A stretch of DNA of 64,000 nt from Streptococcus macedonicus ACA-DC 198 (GCA_000283635.1 HE613569.1:521501-585500), one strand, 5' to 3'. Shown: positions 35,679-48,331, counted from the first letter of the stretch. A program made the numbers and translations. Notes: generated by a model not told the origin, from the letters alone.

Positions 35679-36975
35679 TTTCTGCTACACTTTCTGTTGC
35701 AGGATTAGCTTCATCAGCGAGATATGTTTTGTCAATTGCCATCATGAATGGAAGCCAAATCGCAATAGAAACTGCCACGTTAACCAGTTGTAAAATCCCA
35801 CCAGCAATAGAGGTTGTTCCAATCCAGCCTGAAAGGAAAACAGGTGTTGTCCAAACAATAGTGACACCAATTGGACGAGGAACAAAACCAAGATAAATAG
35901 CATAGTATGACGTTAACACGGTCACAACAGGAGGCAAACTCCAAGGGATGAGTACCATTGGAGTTAAAACCATTGGAAGTCCAAAAGTAATCGGTTCAGA
36001 AATATTGAAGAAAGCAGGAACAGCTACCATTTTCATTGTGCTTTTTAGGCGAAGTGAGCGTGCTAGGAAAAGTTATACCAGAACAACACCCAGAGTCATT
36101 CCGTTACCACCAATAAGTGGGAAAATTCTCATGAAAGTTGAACAGATGATGTGCGGTAACGATTTTCCAGCTTGAAAGGCAGCATAATTTTCGAGGTTTG
36201 ATGTTTGCAGTAGTGGTTCAGTTATGGCGCCAACAATCATTTGACCATGAACTCCAAACCAACAAAGGAGTTGGGCAGCGACAACGGCAACGAGAGTAGC
36301 AGGCAAACTTGTTCCAAGACCAACTAAAGATTGTTGTAAAACATTAAATAAACAATCAAAAGCATTGCCCCAACTTGTAAAGGTAAAGAGGTAACGAACG
36401 GTGTTGAAAATCAATAGAGATGCCGCACTTGGAATAATCGATGTAAATGATGTTGCAATCCCAGGAGGCACTTGTTTTGGCATTTTTATGGTAATTTTTT
36501 TATTTTCTGGGTAAGCAAAAATGACTGTCGCTAAAAATCCAGTTAGGATGGCTACAATCATTCCTTGAGAGCCAAGCTTTGCTGTCGGCATGTAAACTTG
36601 ACCTTTTACTGTTTTAAATGGAAGAAGTAGTAGGAAAGACGATAAACTAACAGCACCAGCATAAATCCTTGAGCATTTAAGATAGTTAGCAAAATGATAA
36701 CCAACACCAAAAGTAACAAATAATACTGTGACATTCATTGTTGCATTTCCGATTGGACCAGAAAAATCATTCAAAAAGGTTATGAAACCGTCAGGTAAAA
36801 ATTTGTCGAATCCAAAGGTAGCGGGTAAATTTTGGATAATCATCATAATAGATGCAAACATTGTGGCTGGGAAAGCAACCATAAAACCATCACGTAAACT
36901 GGTTAGATGCTTGTTTTCACAAATAGCCGTAGCCAGTGGCATCATTTTTTGTGTGATTTTGTCAGTTAAAGACAT
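35671..36975 (-). pseudogene. PTS EIIC component (lactose/cellobiose family), nonsense-interrupted
   Basis: 434 codons of a sugar-specific PTS membrane component (CelB/LacE family) with about ten helices: MSLTDKITQKMMPLATAICE, GVHGQMIVGAITEPLL, FPLIGGNGMTLGVVLV, FFNISEPITFGLPMVLTPMV. A TAA at 36073-36075 interrupts an otherwise continuous frame just after GVVLV. The conserved sugar-binding motif NISEP lies beyond it, so the truncated protein should be inactive. Next to a GH36 gene it would have imported an alpha-galactoside. No EIIA or EIIB gene is present in the window. Confidence 0.88.
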
Positions 36976-37024
36976 AAGTAACCTTCTAAAATAAAATGGA
37001 TATTTTTTTAATCCACAAAATTAT

Positions 37025-37038
37025 TGTAAACGCTTAGA
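37025..37038. promoter_or_regulatory. Candidate cre site (CcpA)
   Basis: TGTAAACGCTTAGA matches the catabolite-response consensus TGWAANCGNTNNCA except for the penultimate C. It lies between the divergent PTS and AraC-type genes, where glucose repression of an alpha-galactoside locus would be expected. Confidence 0.5.
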
Positions 37039-37100
37039 ATATATAAAGATATGGATTTTCGTTTTTTATTTATGGAATTTTGTGACTTTTGGAGAAAGTA

Positions 37101-37945
37101 ATGAAAATTATTAATTATTCTAATGACTGTTATCAAAATATAGATGTGATGCTTTATAATTACGGCTATGAGGAATGTGATTCTGGGCATTTTTATGGAC
37201 CTGCTGTCAGAAAAAAAGTTATATGATTCATTACATTACAGCTGGTAAAGGGATTTTCAGAGTTAATCATCAAACATATGAGTTATCAACAGGCGATGCC
37301 TTTTTAATGAAACCAGGTGAGGAAATTTATTATGAAGCTGATAAAAAAGAACCGTGGTGCTATGCTTGGATAGGTGTTCAAGGTGCGAAAATTGAACACT
37401 ACCTTGGTTGTACGAATTTGCTTGAAAAGCCAGTATTTCATTATGATAAAGACGAACGCTTGGTCAAGATTTATAATCAATTCTTTAAGGCAACAAAGGA
37501 GCCAGTTTTGTTGAGAGAACTTAAAGCTAATCGTGCTATTTATGACTTATTTGCTTTCTTGATTGAAAATTTTCCAAATCATCAATCTCAAGATAAAAAA
37601 GATGGCTTGTCTTACATCAAAGAAGCTGTCGCTTATTGCAATCTTAATTTAGATAAGCCGATTAAAGTCCAAGAAATAGCTGATTACCTTAACCTCAATC
37701 GCTCTTACTTAGCTCGTTTATTCAAACAAAAAATAGGCGTCAGCTTAAAGCAATATCTATCACATTTGCGGATTGAGAATGCCAAAGAATTATTAACAAA
37801 AACGGAATCACCAGTCAATGTCATTGCGTGTTCCATTGGATTTTCAGACCCATTATATTTCTCTAAGTTTTTTAAAAAATGGACAGGATACTCTCCAGAA
37901 AAGTACCGTCAAGTTGAAGTCAATGTTCAAAACAGAAAGCAATAG
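37101..37945 (+). pseudogene. AraC-family regulator gene, frameshifted near the 5' end
   Basis: ATG 37101 with GGAGAAAG upstream starts MKIINYSNDCYQNIDVMLYN, and the frame stops after AVRKKVI. One more A in the A7 run at 37211-37217 joins it to the frame MIHYITAGKGIFRVNHQ, which runs to 37945. The whole is about 281 aa: an N-terminal cupin sensor (here split) and a C-terminal double AraC helix-turn-helix (IKVQEIADYLNLNRSYLARL and VNVIACSIGFSDPLYFSKFF). It is divergent from the PTS/alpha-galactosidase genes, so it is their likely activator. A product starting at ATG 37223 would lack the start of the sensor domain. Confidence 0.8.
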
Positions 37946-38044
37946 GAATTTTTATTAAAATAATACTTTTTACATACAATAGAAGCTAAATCCGTTTCTG
38001 AAAACATTTACACTTGTTTTATCGCTGTTTTTTCATAGGATTTG

Positions 38045-38053
38045 TGGTATAAT
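38045..38053 (+). promoter_or_regulatory. Extended -10 promoter of typA
   Basis: TGGTATAAT, 36 bases before the typA ATG. Confidence 0.65.
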
Positions 38054-38089
38054 TCAAAAGTTATAATAAATTTAAAAAATCGAGGAATC

Positions 38090-39934
38090 ATGACTAAATT
38101 AAGAGAAGATATTCGTAACGTGGCGATTATCGCCCACGTTGACCACGGGAAAACAACCCTTGTTGATGAATTATTGAAACAATCACACACACTTGACGAA
38201 CGTAAAGAATTGCAAGAACGTGCAATGGACTCAAACGATCTTGAAAAAGAACGTGGTATTACAATCCTTGCTAAAAATACTGCAGTTGCTTACAACGGTG
38301 TTCGTATCAATATCATGGACACACCAGGACACGCGGACTTCGGTGGAGAAGTTGAACGTATCATGAAAATGGTTGACGGTGTTGTGCTTGTTGTCGATGC
38401 TTACGAAGGAACTATGCCTCAAACACGTTTCGTGTTGAAAAAAGCTCTTGAACAAAACTTAACACCAATTGTTGTTGTTAACAAAATTGATAAACCATCA
38501 GCTCGCCCAGCAGAAGTTGTTGATGAAGTTCTTGAACTCTTCATCGAACTTGGTGCTGACGATGACCAATTAGAATTCCCAGTTGTTTACGCATCAGCTA
38601 TCAATGGTACATCATCACTTTCAGATGACCCAGCTGATCAAGAACACACAATGGCTCCAGTCTTTGACACTATCATTGACCATATTCCAGCGCCAGTTGA
38701 TAACTCAGAAGAACCACTTCAATTCCAAGTATCACTTCTTGATTACAATGATTTCGTTGGACGTATCGGTATCGGACGTATTTTCCGCGGTACTGTTAAA
38801 GTTGGTGACCAAGTTACTCTTTCAAAACTTGACGGTACAACTAAAAACTTCCGTGTTACTAAATTGTTTGGTTTCTTCGGACTTGAACGTCGTGAAATCC
38901 AAGAAGCAAAAGCTGGCGATTTGATTGCTATCTCTGGTATGGAAGACATCTTTGTCGGTGAAACAATCACTCCAACAGATTGCGTTGAACCGCTTCCAAT
39001 TCTTCACATTGATGAACCAACACTTCGAATGACATTCTTGGCAAATAACTCACCATTTGCAGGTCGTGAAGGTAAATTCGTTACATCTCGTAAAGTTGAA
39101 GAACGCTTGCTTGCTGAATTGCAAACTGACGTATCACTTCGTGTTGAAGCAACTGATTCACCAGATAAATGGACTGTATCAGGTCGTGGTGAATTGCACT
39201 TGTCTATTCTTATCGAAACAATGCGTCGTGAAGGATATGAACTTCAAGTATCACGTCCAGAAGTTATCATCAAAGAAATTGACGGCGTGAAATGTGAACC
39301 ATTCGAACGTGTTCAAATCGACACACCAGAAGAATACCAAGGTTCAGTTATCCAATCATTATCAGAACGTAAAGGTGAAATGCTTGATATGCAATCAACT
39401 GGTAATGGTCAAACACGTCTTGTATTCTTGGCACCAGCACGTGGACTTATCGGATATCCAACTGAATTCCTTTCAATGACTCACGGTTACGGTATCATGA
39501 ACCATACATTCGACCAATACTTGCCAGTTATCAATGCAGAAATTGGTGGACGCCGTCGTGGTGCTCTTGTATCTATCGATACTGGTAAAGCAACAACATA
39601 CTCAATCATGTCTGTTGAAGAACGCGGTACAATCTTCATTAACCCAGGTACTGAAGTTTACGAAGGAATGATTATCGGTGAAAACTCACGTGAAAACGAC
39701 TTGACAGTTAACATCACTAAAGCTAAACAAATGACTAATGTCCGTTCAGCTACGAAAGACCAAACTGCTGTTATCAAAACACCACGTATCTTGACGCTTG
39801 AAGAATCACTTGAATTCTTGAACGATGACGAATACATGGAAGTAACACCAGAATCAATCCGCTTGCGTAAACAAATCCTTGATAAAAACTTGCGCGCTAA
39901 AGCAGCTAAGAAGAAAAAATCTGCAGAGGAGTAA
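38090..39934 (+). CDS. typA: Translational GTPase TypA/BipA
   Basis: 614 aa ribosome-associated GTPase related to EF-G. P loop AHVDHGKTT (about 15-23), switch [13 protein letters not shown] (about 76-86), NKID (about 130-133). The middle domains and BipA-specific C terminus ([38 protein letters not shown]) are complete. It helps ribosome assembly at low temperature and under stress. ATG 38090 follows CGAGGAA; an in-frame start 48 bases earlier overlaps the -10 element and is rejected. Confidence 0.97.
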   Translation: MTKLREDIRNVAIIAHVDHGKTTLVDELLKQSHTLDERKELQERAMDSNDLEKERGITILAKNTAVAYNGVRINIMDTPGHADFGGEVERIMKMVDGVVLVVDAYEGTMPQTRFVLKKALEQNLTPIVVVNKIDKPSARPAEVVDEVLELFIELGADDDQLEFPVVYASAINGTSSLSDDPADQEHTMAPVFDTIIDHIPAPVDNSEEPLQFQVSLLDYNDFVGRIGIGRIFRGTVKVGDQVTLSKLDGTTKNFRVTKLFGFFGLERREIQEAKAGDLIAISGMEDIFVGETITPTDCVEPLPILHIDEPTLRMTFLANNSPFAGREGKFVTSRKVEERLLAELQTDVSLRVEATDSPDKWTVSGRGELHLSILIETMRREGYELQVSRPEVIIKEIDGVKCEPFERVQIDTPEEYQGSVIQSLSERKGEMLDMQSTGNGQTRLVFLAPARGLIGYPTEFLSMTHGYGIMNHTFDQYLPVINAEIGGRRRGALVSIDTGKATTYSIMSVEERGTIFINPGTEVYEGMIIGENSRENDLTVNITKAKQMTNVRSATKDQTAVIKTPRILTLEESLEFLNDDEYMEVTPESIRLRKQILDKNLRAKAAKKKKSAEE

Positions 39935-39958
39935 AACAGTCCAGAAGACTGTTTTAGG
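39933..39958 (+). terminator. Terminator of typA
   Basis: AAAACAGTC / GACTGTTTT arms with loop CAGAA directly after the stop codon. The U tail is short, so read-through is possible. Confidence 0.6.
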
Positions 39959-40056
39959 TCCGATCCTAAAAACAAAAAAAGCGAGGAAATCTGTTAGATT
40001 AAATCAAGTCTTCGCTTAAAACTGATAAATTGAATTGTAAAAGAAAGGAGTTATGA

Positions 40057-40329
40057 ATGTTTTATTTAATCGTTGCTACTTTGATTGTTTCGTATTATTT
40101 TTTCATGGCTCCAAAAACAATTCGCAGCACTTTAAATATGATTGGTATGGTGGGAGCAGTAGCTTTATTGCTCGTTTTGGCAGCTATGAGTTTTGTCAAA
40201 ATTATGCAATCACCACCAGAAATCTTTCTTGGACTTGCTATGGTTGCCTTAGGATTCTTCGCCATAAGAGATGTCTATCGCTTACCGTCTAAGAAAGATG
40301 AAAAAAAGCATTATAGCAAGAAAAGCTGA
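40057..40329 (+). CDS. DUF3165 family membrane protein
   Basis: 90 aa with three hydrophobic stretches (about 1-17, 27-48, 55-68: MFYLIVATLIVSYYFF, GMVGAVALLLVLAAM, FLGLAMVALGFFAI) and a basic C terminus. It resembles the DUF3165 proteins found beside murD in streptococci; function unknown. AAAGGAG precedes the ATG by seven bases. A terminator separates it from murD. Confidence 0.75.
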   Translation: MFYLIVATLIVSYYFFMAPKTIRSTLNMIGMVGAVALLLVLAAMSFVKIMQSPPEIFLGLAMVALGFFAIRDVYRLPSKKDEKKHYSKKS

Positions 40330-40348
40330 GGGGTACTCAGCTTTTTTC
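40320..40348 (+). terminator. Terminator of the DUF3165 gene
   Basis: AAAAGCTGAG / CTCAGCTTTT with a GGGTA loop and a T6 end; it overlaps the last codons of the gene. Confidence 0.85.
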
Positions 40349-40423
40349 GTATCTTTGTCAGCTTTGTGGCGGGAAATGTCGTAAGATATTGAAAAACACC
40401 TTAAATAAATGTAGAATATTATT

Positions 40424-40429
40424 ATACTT
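40424..40429 (+). promoter_or_regulatory. Possible murD promoter (-10 TATACT)
   Basis: TATACT lies 20 bases before the murD ATG in an AT-rich stretch; the -35 is unclear. The leader would be only about 13 bases. Confidence 0.4.
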
Positions 40430-40448
40430 GCAATGTTAGAATGGATGT

Positions 40449-41807
40449 ATGATGAAAACAATTAAAATATTTGAAAATAAAAAAGTTTTGGTACTTGGTT
40501 TGGCAAAATCTGGTGAAGCCGCAGCACGACTCCTTGAAAAATTGGGCGCTATCGTTACTGTCAATGACGGTAAACCATTTGATGAAAATCCTGCTGCACA
40601 ATCACTGCTTGAAGAAGGAATCAAAGTTATCTGTGGTAGCCACCCGTTGGAACTTTTGGATGAAAATTTTGAATTAATAGTTAAAAACCCAGGTATTCGA
40701 TACGATAATCCAATGGTAGCACGTGCTATCGAAAAAAATATTCCAGTTATCACAGAAGTCGAGCTAGCTTACATGATTTCAGATGCCCCAATCATTGGAA
40801 TTACTGGTTCAAATGGTAAAACAACGACAACAACCATGATTGCCGAAACACTTAATAACGGTGGTAAATCTGGGCTTCTTTCAGGAAATATCGGTTTTCC
40901 TGCTTCAGAAGTTGCGCAAACAGCAACAGATAAAGACATTTTGGTTATGGAATTGTCTTCTTTCCAATTAATGGGAACAGATACTTTCCACCCACATATC
41001 GCTGTTATTACTAACCTTATGCCAACTCATATTGACTATCATGGAACTTTTGAAGAGTATGTTGCAGCAAAATGGAACATTCAAAAGAATATGAGTGCTG
41101 ATGATTTCGTCGTGCTTAATTTCAACCAAGATTTGGCAAAAGAATTAGTACAAAAAACAGTAGCCAAAGTCGTTCCATTCTCTACAACTGAAAAAGTTGA
41201 CGGTGCTTACTTAGACGGTGATACGTTGTATTTCAAAGGTGAAGCTATCATGAAAGCTTCAGAAATCGGTGTGCCAGGTAGCCATAATGTAGAAAATGCT
41301 TTGGCAACTATTGCCGTAGCAAAATTATCAGGAATCGCAAATGATGCTATCAAAGAAACCTTGACTCATTTTGGTGGCGTAAAACATCGTCTTCAAGCAC
41401 TTGGTGAGATTAATGGTGTTAAATTCTACAACGATTCAAAATCAACTAATATTTTAGCAACTCAAAAAGCCCTTTCAGGCTTTGATAATTCAAAAGTGAT
41501 TTTAATCGCTGGTGGTCTTGACCGTGGAAATGAATTTGACGAACTTGTTCCAGATATTACTGGGGTTAAATTAATGGTTATCCTTGGTGAATCAGCTCCG
41601 CGTGTCAAACGTGCAGCTGACAAAGCAAATGTTCCATATGTTGATGCCAAAGACGTTGCAGACGCTGCTCGCATTGCTTATGACAAAGCTGAAGCTGGTG
41701 ATGTTGTTCTCTTAAGCCCTGCTAATGCTAGCTGGGATATGTACAAGAGCTTTGAAGTTCGTGGTGACGAATTTATCGCAACCTTTGAAGCAATTAAAGG
41801 AGAATAA
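40449..41807 (+). CDS. murD: UDP-N-acetylmuramoyl-L-alanine-D-glutamate ligase
   Basis: Adds D-Glu to UDP-MurNAc-L-Ala in peptidoglycan precursor synthesis in the cytoplasm. 452 aa with the Mur ligase ATP loop [15 protein letters not shown] (about 114-128), [10 protein letters not shown], the central FGGVKHRLQ motif and YNDSKSTN. A second ATG follows directly at 40452. No good Shine-Dalgarno sequence is seen. murG begins two bases after the stop, with an AAGGAG-type site at the murD end. Confidence 0.96.
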   Translation: MMKTIKIFENKKVLVLGLAKSGEAAARLLEKLGAIVTVNDGKPFDENPAAQSLLEEGIKVICGSHPLELLDENFELIVKNPGIRYDNPMVARAIEKNIPVITEVELAYMISDAPIIGITGSNGKTTTTTMIAETLNNGGKSGLLSGNIGFPASEVAQTATDKDILVMELSSFQLMGTDTFHPHIAVITNLMPTHIDYHGTFEEYVAAKWNIQKNMSADDFVVLNFNQDLAKELVQKTVAKVVPFSTTEKVDGAYLDGDTLYFKGEAIMKASEIGVPGSHNVENALATIAVAKLSGIANDAIKETLTHFGGVKHRLQALGEINGVKFYNDSKSTNILATQKALSGFDNSKVILIAGGLDRGNEFDELVPDITGVKLMVILGESAPRVKRAADKANVPYVDAKDVADAARIAYDKAEAGDVVLLSPANASWDMYKSFEVRGDEFIATFEAIKGE

Positions 41808-41809
41808 AC

Positions 41810-42886
41810 ATGGCTAAGAAAATTGTCTTTACTGGCGGTGGAACCGTTGGTCATGTAACGTTGAACCTTATTCTTATTCCAAAATTTATCAAAGACGGTT
41901 GGGAAGTTCATTACATTGGCGACAAGAATGGCATTGAGCATGAACAAATCACCAAATCAGGTCTTGATGTGACTTTCCATTCCATTGCAACAGGAAAATT
42001 AAGACGTTATTTCTCATGGCAAAACATGCTTGACGTTTTCAAAGTGTCATTTGGAATTCTACAATCATTGGCAATTATTGCTAAAATTCGACCACAAGCC
42101 CTCTTTTCAAAAGGAGGATTTGTGTCAGTTCCACCAGTCATTGCTGCTAAGACGTTAGGCGTTCCTGTATTTGTTCATGAATCTGATTTGTCTATGGGTT
42201 TGGCAAATAAAATCGCCTATAAATTTGCGACAACAATGTACACAACTTTTGAACAAGCTGAAGGCTTAGCAAAAGCAAAACATGTTGGAGCGATTACAAA
42301 AGTCGGCAGTAAAGTTGACTATGATGACAGTAAAATTGAAGAGATAAAAAATCATTTTGACCCTAATTTGAAAACACTTTTGTTTATTGGTGGTTCTGCT
42401 GGGGCACGTGTTTTTAATGATTTCATCACTAATACTCCTGAATTAATCGAGCATTTCAATGTTATCAACATTTCAGGGGATAAATGTTTGAATGGTTTAA
42501 GTCAAAACCTCTATCGTGTTGACTACGTCACAGACCTTTATCAACCTTTGATGGATATGGCTGATGTGGTTGTGACGCGAGGTGGTTCAAATACTATCTT
42601 TGAATTGGTTGCAATGCACAAATTGCACTTAATTGTTCCTCTTGGGAAAGAAGCCAGTCGTGGTGACCAATTAGAAAATGCAGCTTATTTTGAGAAAAAA
42701 GGCTATGCTCGTCAGCTTGCTGAAGAAAAATTAACCTTTATTAATCTTGAAGAAGAATTAGCTCAACTTTTTGCTCATGAAGATAGTTATAAAACAGCAA
42801 TGGCGACTTCAAACGAAATCAAATCACAAGATGAATTTTATCATCTCATCACGCAAGACATCTCTAAAACCGCAAAAGGAATGTAA
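41810..42886 (+). CDS. murG: UDP-N-acetylglucosamine-N-acetylmuramyl-(pentapeptide) transferase
   Basis: Converts lipid I to lipid II at the inner face of the membrane. 358 aa GT28 enzyme: N-terminal glycine loop [13 protein letters not shown] (about 6-18), second domain with [13 protein letters not shown] and the acceptor motif [28 protein letters not shown] lies eight bases before the ATG. divIB starts immediately after its stop. Confidence 0.96.
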   Translation: MAKKIVFTGGGTVGHVTLNLILIPKFIKDGWEVHYIGDKNGIEHEQITKSGLDVTFHSIATGKLRRYFSWQNMLDVFKVSFGILQSLAIIAKIRPQALFSKGGFVSVPPVIAAKTLGVPVFVHESDLSMGLANKIAYKFATTMYTTFEQAEGLAKAKHVGAITKVGSKVDYDDSKIEEIKNHFDPNLKTLLFIGGSAGARVFNDFITNTPELIEHFNVINISGDKCLNGLSQNLYRVDYVTDLYQPLMDMADVVVTRGGSNTIFELVAMHKLHLIVPLGKEASRGDQLENAAYFEKKGYARQLAEEKLTFINLEEELAQLFAHEDSYKTAMATSNEIKSQDEFYHLITQDISKTAKGM

Positions 42887-44176
42887 ATGACAAAAGAGAA
42901 AGAGCAAGATAAAAAAGAATCTAAAACTCAAAATGACGAAAAGCTTGCGCTGACAGAATGGCAAAAACGCAATATTGAATTTCTGAAGAAAAAAGAAGCT
43001 GAAGAAGCTGAGAAAAAGAAACGTCAAGAAAAATTACGTTTAGAACGCACGCCGCATGTCAAAAAAGAAGATGACGACGAGGAAGAAAAAGACTCCCAGT
43101 CTGAAAAGAAAGCTGACAAAGAGACAACTAACGGTGATGCTGACGAACAAGAAATTGTTTCTAAAAAAGAGAAAAAACAAAAAGCAAAACAAGCTAAAAA
43201 AGCCAGAAAAGAAAAAAAGAAAAAAGAGAAAAAAGAGAAAAAGGAGCTCACACAACTTCAAAAAGCGAGATGTCGTGCTTATCCTGTTCTTATTGTTGCT
43301 GGTGCAGTTTTGCTAATATCGCTCTTTTTGGTAACGCCTATTAGCAAGCAAAAAACAGTCACAGTTTCGGGAACATCAACAACAACTTCTGATTCTGTTT
43401 TGACTGCGTCGGGCATAAAAAGCTCAGATTATTTCTTCTCGCTGATTTTTAACCATTCAGCGTATGAAAAAAGTATTTTGAAAAACGATAAAATGGTCAA
43501 AGAAGCTAAAATCGTTTATTATTTTCCGAATAAATTCATGATAAAAGTGAAAGAATATGATATTGTGGCTTATGCTCAGACGGATGATGGCTACCAACCA
43601 ATTCTTGAAAACGGAACTCACCTTGATGTTGTTGGGGCGTCTGAATTACCTGATACTTTCCTGACTATCAATCTTTCTTCTGAAAGCGATATTCAAAAAT
43701 TGATAAAAGCTTTTTCAAAACTAGATAAAGATTTGGTTAGCCAAATTCAAATTGTTAGCTCTGCGAATTCTTCGACGACAGCTGATTTACTTCTTTTGGA
43801 AATGCACGATGGTAATACTGTTCGTGTACCATTGTCAGAAATTGTTGAGAAATTACCTTACTACACAAAAATTAAGGGAAATCTGACAGAAGCCAGCATT
43901 GTTGATATGGAAGTCGGTATTTACACAACGACAGAAACTATTGAGTCCGAAGCTGCCGCTGAAAAAGAAAGTGCTAGCTCAGAATCAAGTGCTGAAAATA
44001 CAGAGTCTAGTGATACCGAATCAACAACAAAATCTAGCGAGGAAACTCAGACAGAATCAAGTGATACAGAAGTATCAACAGAAGCATTTGCAGTAGATGG
44101 TGCTAGCGATAATAACTCTACTACAGAGGAAAATCCGAATAATATGACATCTGGTATGCAGGTTGGTCAACAATAA
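42887..44176 (+). CDS. divIB: Cell division protein DivIB/FtsQ
   Basis: 429 aa bitopic divisome protein. A very long, highly charged cytoplasmic N terminus (about 1-128, rich in Lys and Glu with coiled-coil character) is followed by one membrane helix (about 131-150) and an external POTRA domain (QKTVTVSGTSTTTSDSVLTA, about 155-230). A beta domain and a Ser/Thr/Glu-rich disordered tail (about 350-429) complete it. It links FtsL/DivIC and regulates septal synthesis. ATG directly follows the murG TAA. The low-complexity ends are normal for streptococcal DivIB. Confidence 0.93.
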   Translation: MTKEKEQDKKESKTQNDEKLALTEWQKRNIEFLKKKEAEEAEKKKRQEKLRLERTPHVKKEDDDEEEKDSQSEKKADKETTNGDADEQEIVSKKEKKQKAKQAKKARKEKKKKEKKEKKELTQLQKARCRAYPVLIVAGAVLLISLFLVTPISKQKTVTVSGTSTTTSDSVLTASGIKSSDYFFSLIFNHSAYEKSILKNDKMVKEAKIVYYFPNKFMIKVKEYDIVAYAQTDDGYQPILENGTHLDVVGASELPDTFLTINLSSESDIQKLIKAFSKLDKDLVSQIQIVSSANSSTTADLLLLEMHDGNTVRVPLSEIVEKLPYYTKIKGNLTEASIVDMEVGIYTTTETIESEAAAEKESASSESSAENTESSDTESTTKSSEETQTESSDTEVSTEAFAVDGASDNNSTTEENPNNMTSGMQVGQQ

Positions 44177-44191
44177 AATTAAGTTTCTATA

Positions 44192-44228
44192 ACAAAAAAA
44201 GTAAAATGATAACATTTTACGTTTTTTT
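44192..44228 (+). terminator. Terminator between divIB and ftsA
   Basis: GTAAAATG / CATTTTAC hairpin with an ATAA loop, flanked by A7 and T7. Confidence 0.85.
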
Positions 44229-44229
44229 A

Positions 44230-44238
44230 TGATATAAT
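44230..44238 (+). promoter_or_regulatory. Extended -10 promoter of the ftsA-ftsZ operon
   Basis: TGATATAAT directly after the divIB terminator, 73 bases before the ftsA ATG. It gives the ftsAZ-ylm cluster its own start. Confidence 0.7.
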
Positions 44239-44311
44239 ATTCTCTGAATGATTCTGATTTTATACAGATTTTAGAATAGTAAATGATTGGAAAGATAGTG
44301 AGGTCGAGTGA

Positions 44312-45685
44312 ATGGCTAGAAATGGCTTTTTTACAGGTTTGGATATAGGAACAAGCTCGATTAAGGTTCTAGTAGCAGAATTTATTTCTGGCGAAATGAA
44401 CGTGATTGGTGTGAGTAATGTTCCTAGTGAGGGAGTAAAAGACGGGATTATTATAGATATTGAGGCTGCTGCTGAAGCGATTAAAAAAGCGGTTGAGCAA
44501 GCAGAAGAAAAAGCAGGAATGACAATTGATAAGATTAACGTAGGTCTTCCAGCTAACTTGCTTCAAATCGAACCCACCCAAGGGATGATTCCAGTACCTA
44601 GTGAATCAAAAGAAATTAAAGATGAGGATGTTGATAGTGTTGTTAAATCAGCATTGACAAAAAGTATTACTCCAGAACGTGAAGTAATCTCATTGATTCC
44701 TGAAGAATTTATCGTTGATGGTTTCCAAGGAATTCGTGATCCACGTGGCATGATGGGGATTCGCTTAGAGATGCGTGGTTTGATTTATACAGGACCAAGA
44801 ACTATCTTACATAATCTTCGTAAAACAGTTGAACGTGCAGGCATTAGTGTTGAAAATATTATCATCACACCGCTTGCTATGGCAAAATCAGTTCTTAATG
44901 AAGGTGAACGCGAATTCGGTGCTACTGTAATTGATTTAGGTGGCGGTCAAACGACTGTTGCTTCTATGCGTGCACAAGAATTGCAATACACTAACATTTA
45001 CCCAGAGGGCGGTGAATATGTAACCAAAGATATTTCAAAAGTTTTAAAAACATCTATGCAGATTGCTGAAGCCCTTAAATTCAACTTTGGACAAGCTAAC
45101 CTAGAGGAAGCAAGTTTGTCAGAAACTGTCCAAGTTGATGTCGTTGGTAGTGATACACCTATCTCAGTTAGCGAGCGTTACTTGTCAGAAATTATTTCTG
45201 CGCGTGTACGCCACATCCTAGATCGTGTTAAACAAGATTTGGAACGTGGACGGTTGCTCGACTTACCAGGAGGTATTATTCTTGTTGGGGGTGGAGCAAT
45301 CATGCCAGGTGTGGTTGAAGTTGCTCAAGAGATTTTTGGAACAACAGTTAAACTACATGTTCCAAATCAAGTTGGTATCCGCAATCCAATGTTTGCTAAC
45401 GTCATCAGCCTTGTTGAATACGTTGGTAAAATGAGTGAAGTGAATGTGATTGCGCAACGAGCAGTTTCTGGCGAAGAAAATCTTCGACGCAAACCAGTTG
45501 ATTTTGAACCACAACCGCAAGTACAACCACGAGTGGTCTATAATAACGACCCAGTTGTACCAGCAAATGATAACCTAGTACCGCAACCCACTCAGGTTCC
45601 ACCAGTTCAAAAACAAGAAGAATCAAAACCAAAACTAAAACTTGGTGAACGTGTTCGTAGTATTTTTGGAAGTATGTTTGACTAA
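44312..45685 (+). CDS. ftsA: Cell division protein FtsA
   Basis: Actin-like ATPase of 457 aa that anchors FtsZ to the membrane and recruits the divisome. It shows the phosphate 1 motif GLDIGTSSIKVLV (about 9-21), phosphate 2 VIDLGGGQTTVAS (about 208-220), the adenosine motif ILVGGGAIMPGV (about 327-338) and a C-terminal amphipathic membrane-binding helix in KLGERVRSIFGSMFD. A Gln/Pro/Val-rich linker precedes that helix. The ribosome site is GAGGT. ftsZ follows 20 bases later. Confidence 0.97.
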   Translation: MARNGFFTGLDIGTSSIKVLVAEFISGEMNVIGVSNVPSEGVKDGIIIDIEAAAEAIKKAVEQAEEKAGMTIDKINVGLPANLLQIEPTQGMIPVPSESKEIKDEDVDSVVKSALTKSITPEREVISLIPEEFIVDGFQGIRDPRGMMGIRLEMRGLIYTGPRTILHNLRKTVERAGISVENIIITPLAMAKSVLNEGEREFGATVIDLGGGQTTVASMRAQELQYTNIYPEGGEYVTKDISKVLKTSMQIAEALKFNFGQANLEEASLSETVQVDVVGSDTPISVSERYLSEIISARVRHILDRVKQDLERGRLLDLPGGIILVGGGAIMPGVVEVAQEIFGTTVKLHVPNQVGIRNPMFANVISLVEYVGKMSEVNVIAQRAVSGEENLRRKPVDFEPQPQVQPRVVYNNDPVVPANDNLVPQPTQVPPVQKQEESKPKLKLGERVRSIFGSMFD

Positions 45686-45696
45686 ACAATAAGTGA

Positions 45697-47030
<1,334 letters not shown>

Positions 47031-47031
<1 letters not shown>

Positions 47032-47705
47032 TGACAGATTTTCAAAAAAATAAAGACCTTGTTTTTGAACAAGTTGCGCAGGCTGCGCAACAAGCCAATC
47101 GTTCTAAAGAAAGTGTCAATGTTATCGCCGTGACGAAGTATGTTGATAGTGGTGTTACTGCTCGTCTTATTGACACAGGTATTGAACATATTGGTGAAAA
47201 TAGGGCCGATATGTTTCTTGATAAATATGAAGCCTTAAAAGATAGAAAATTGACTTGGCATTTAATTGGAAGTTTGCAACGTCGAAAAGTTAAAAATGTG
47301 ATTAACTTTGTTGATTATTTCCATGCCTTGGATTCTGTCAAACTTGCTTCAGAGATTCAGAAACGAGCAGAGCATACTATCAAATGTTTCTTACAGGTTA
47401 ATATTTCAGAGGAAGAGAGCAAACACGGTTTTAAAGTTTCGGAAATTGACGAAGCTTTAGCCGCAATCTCTGAATTTGATAAAGTGGAAATCGTGGGCTT
47501 GATGACAATGGCTCCGAAAGAAGCTTCTGAAAGTGAGATTGAAGAAATTTTTGGAAAAGCAAACCAACTTAGACAAGAGTTACAAGCTCGCCAATTACCT
47601 CATATGCCTTTTACGGAATTAAGTATGGGGATGAGTGGTGATTACAAAATTGCGATTCGCAATGGAGCGACTTTTGTTAGAATTGGAACATCATTCTTTA
47701 AATAA
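47031..47705 (+). CDS. ylmE: PLP homeostasis protein, YggS/YlmE family
   Basis: 224 aa alanine-racemase-like barrel that binds pyridoxal phosphate but has no known catalytic activity; it balances PLP and amino-acid pools. The PLP lysine is in [11 protein letters not shown] (about residue 36). Other family motifs are [30 protein letters not shown] and [20 protein letters not shown]. It starts at the ftsZ stop (TAATG). Confidence 0.94.
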
Positions 47706-47719
47706 CGGGAGAACAAAAG

Positions 47720-48328
47720 ATGGCATTTAAAGATAAATTTGACAAACTAATTTCTTATTTCGACACTGATGAGGTAAGTGATGTTGAAGAAACTGTTGAA
47801 GAAGAGGCTCAACGCCCACGTGTTCAACAGCAAGCAGAAGCAGTACCACAACAAGCCCAAAGACGTGCTGAACCAGTTCAAAATGTTAGAATTCAGCAAG
47901 TTCAAGGTGGTGAAGCAGCTCGTCAACGTCTACAACAGCCTCAACATAGACGAGCAGTTGAAGAAAATCAACCTGTTCGTTCAATAAATCAACGTCGTGA
48001 AGAACAAATGCAAGTAAGTGCTAATCAAGCAACAACGACAATTACTTTGAAATTTCCTCGTAAATATGAGGATGCTCAAGAAATTGTTGATCTTTTGATT
48101 GTTAATGAATGTGTATTGATTGATTTCCAATACATGCTTGATGCACAAGCACGCCGTTGCCTTGACTTTATTGATGGTGCAAGTAAAGTTCTTTATGGAA
48201 GTCTTCAAAAGGTTGGTAGTTCAATGTACTTATTGACACCTTCTAACGTTATTGTTAATGTTGAAGAACTTGCTGTTCCAAATAACGGGCAAGACATCGG
48301 TTTTGACTTTGACATGAAGAGACGCTAA
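47720..48328 (+). CDS. sepF: Cell division protein SepF
   Basis: 202 aa. N-terminal amphipathic membrane-binding helix ([15 protein letters not shown]), an acidic then Gln/Arg-rich disordered linker (about 20-108), and the C-terminal SepF domain ([20 protein letters not shown] to LLTPSNVIV). It bundles FtsZ filaments and is a second membrane anchor alongside FtsA. GGGAGAA precedes the ATG. Confidence 0.95.
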   Translation: MAFKDKFDKLISYFDTDEVSDVEETVEEEAQRPRVQQQAEAVPQQAQRRAEPVQNVRIQQVQGGEAARQRLQQPQHRRAVEENQPVRSINQRREEQMQVSANQATTTITLKFPRKYEDAQEIVDLLIVNECVLIDFQYMLDAQARRCLDFIDGASKVLYGSLQKVGSSMYLLTPSNVIVNVEELAVPNNGQDIGFDFDMKRR

Positions 48329-48331
48329 TAT

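Noticed and set aside
42887..43260. Lys/Glu-rich stretch of DivIB as a repeat or toxin-like region
   Set aside because: Charged cytoplasmic tails are normal in streptococcal DivIB, and the frame is continuous with the POTRA domain.
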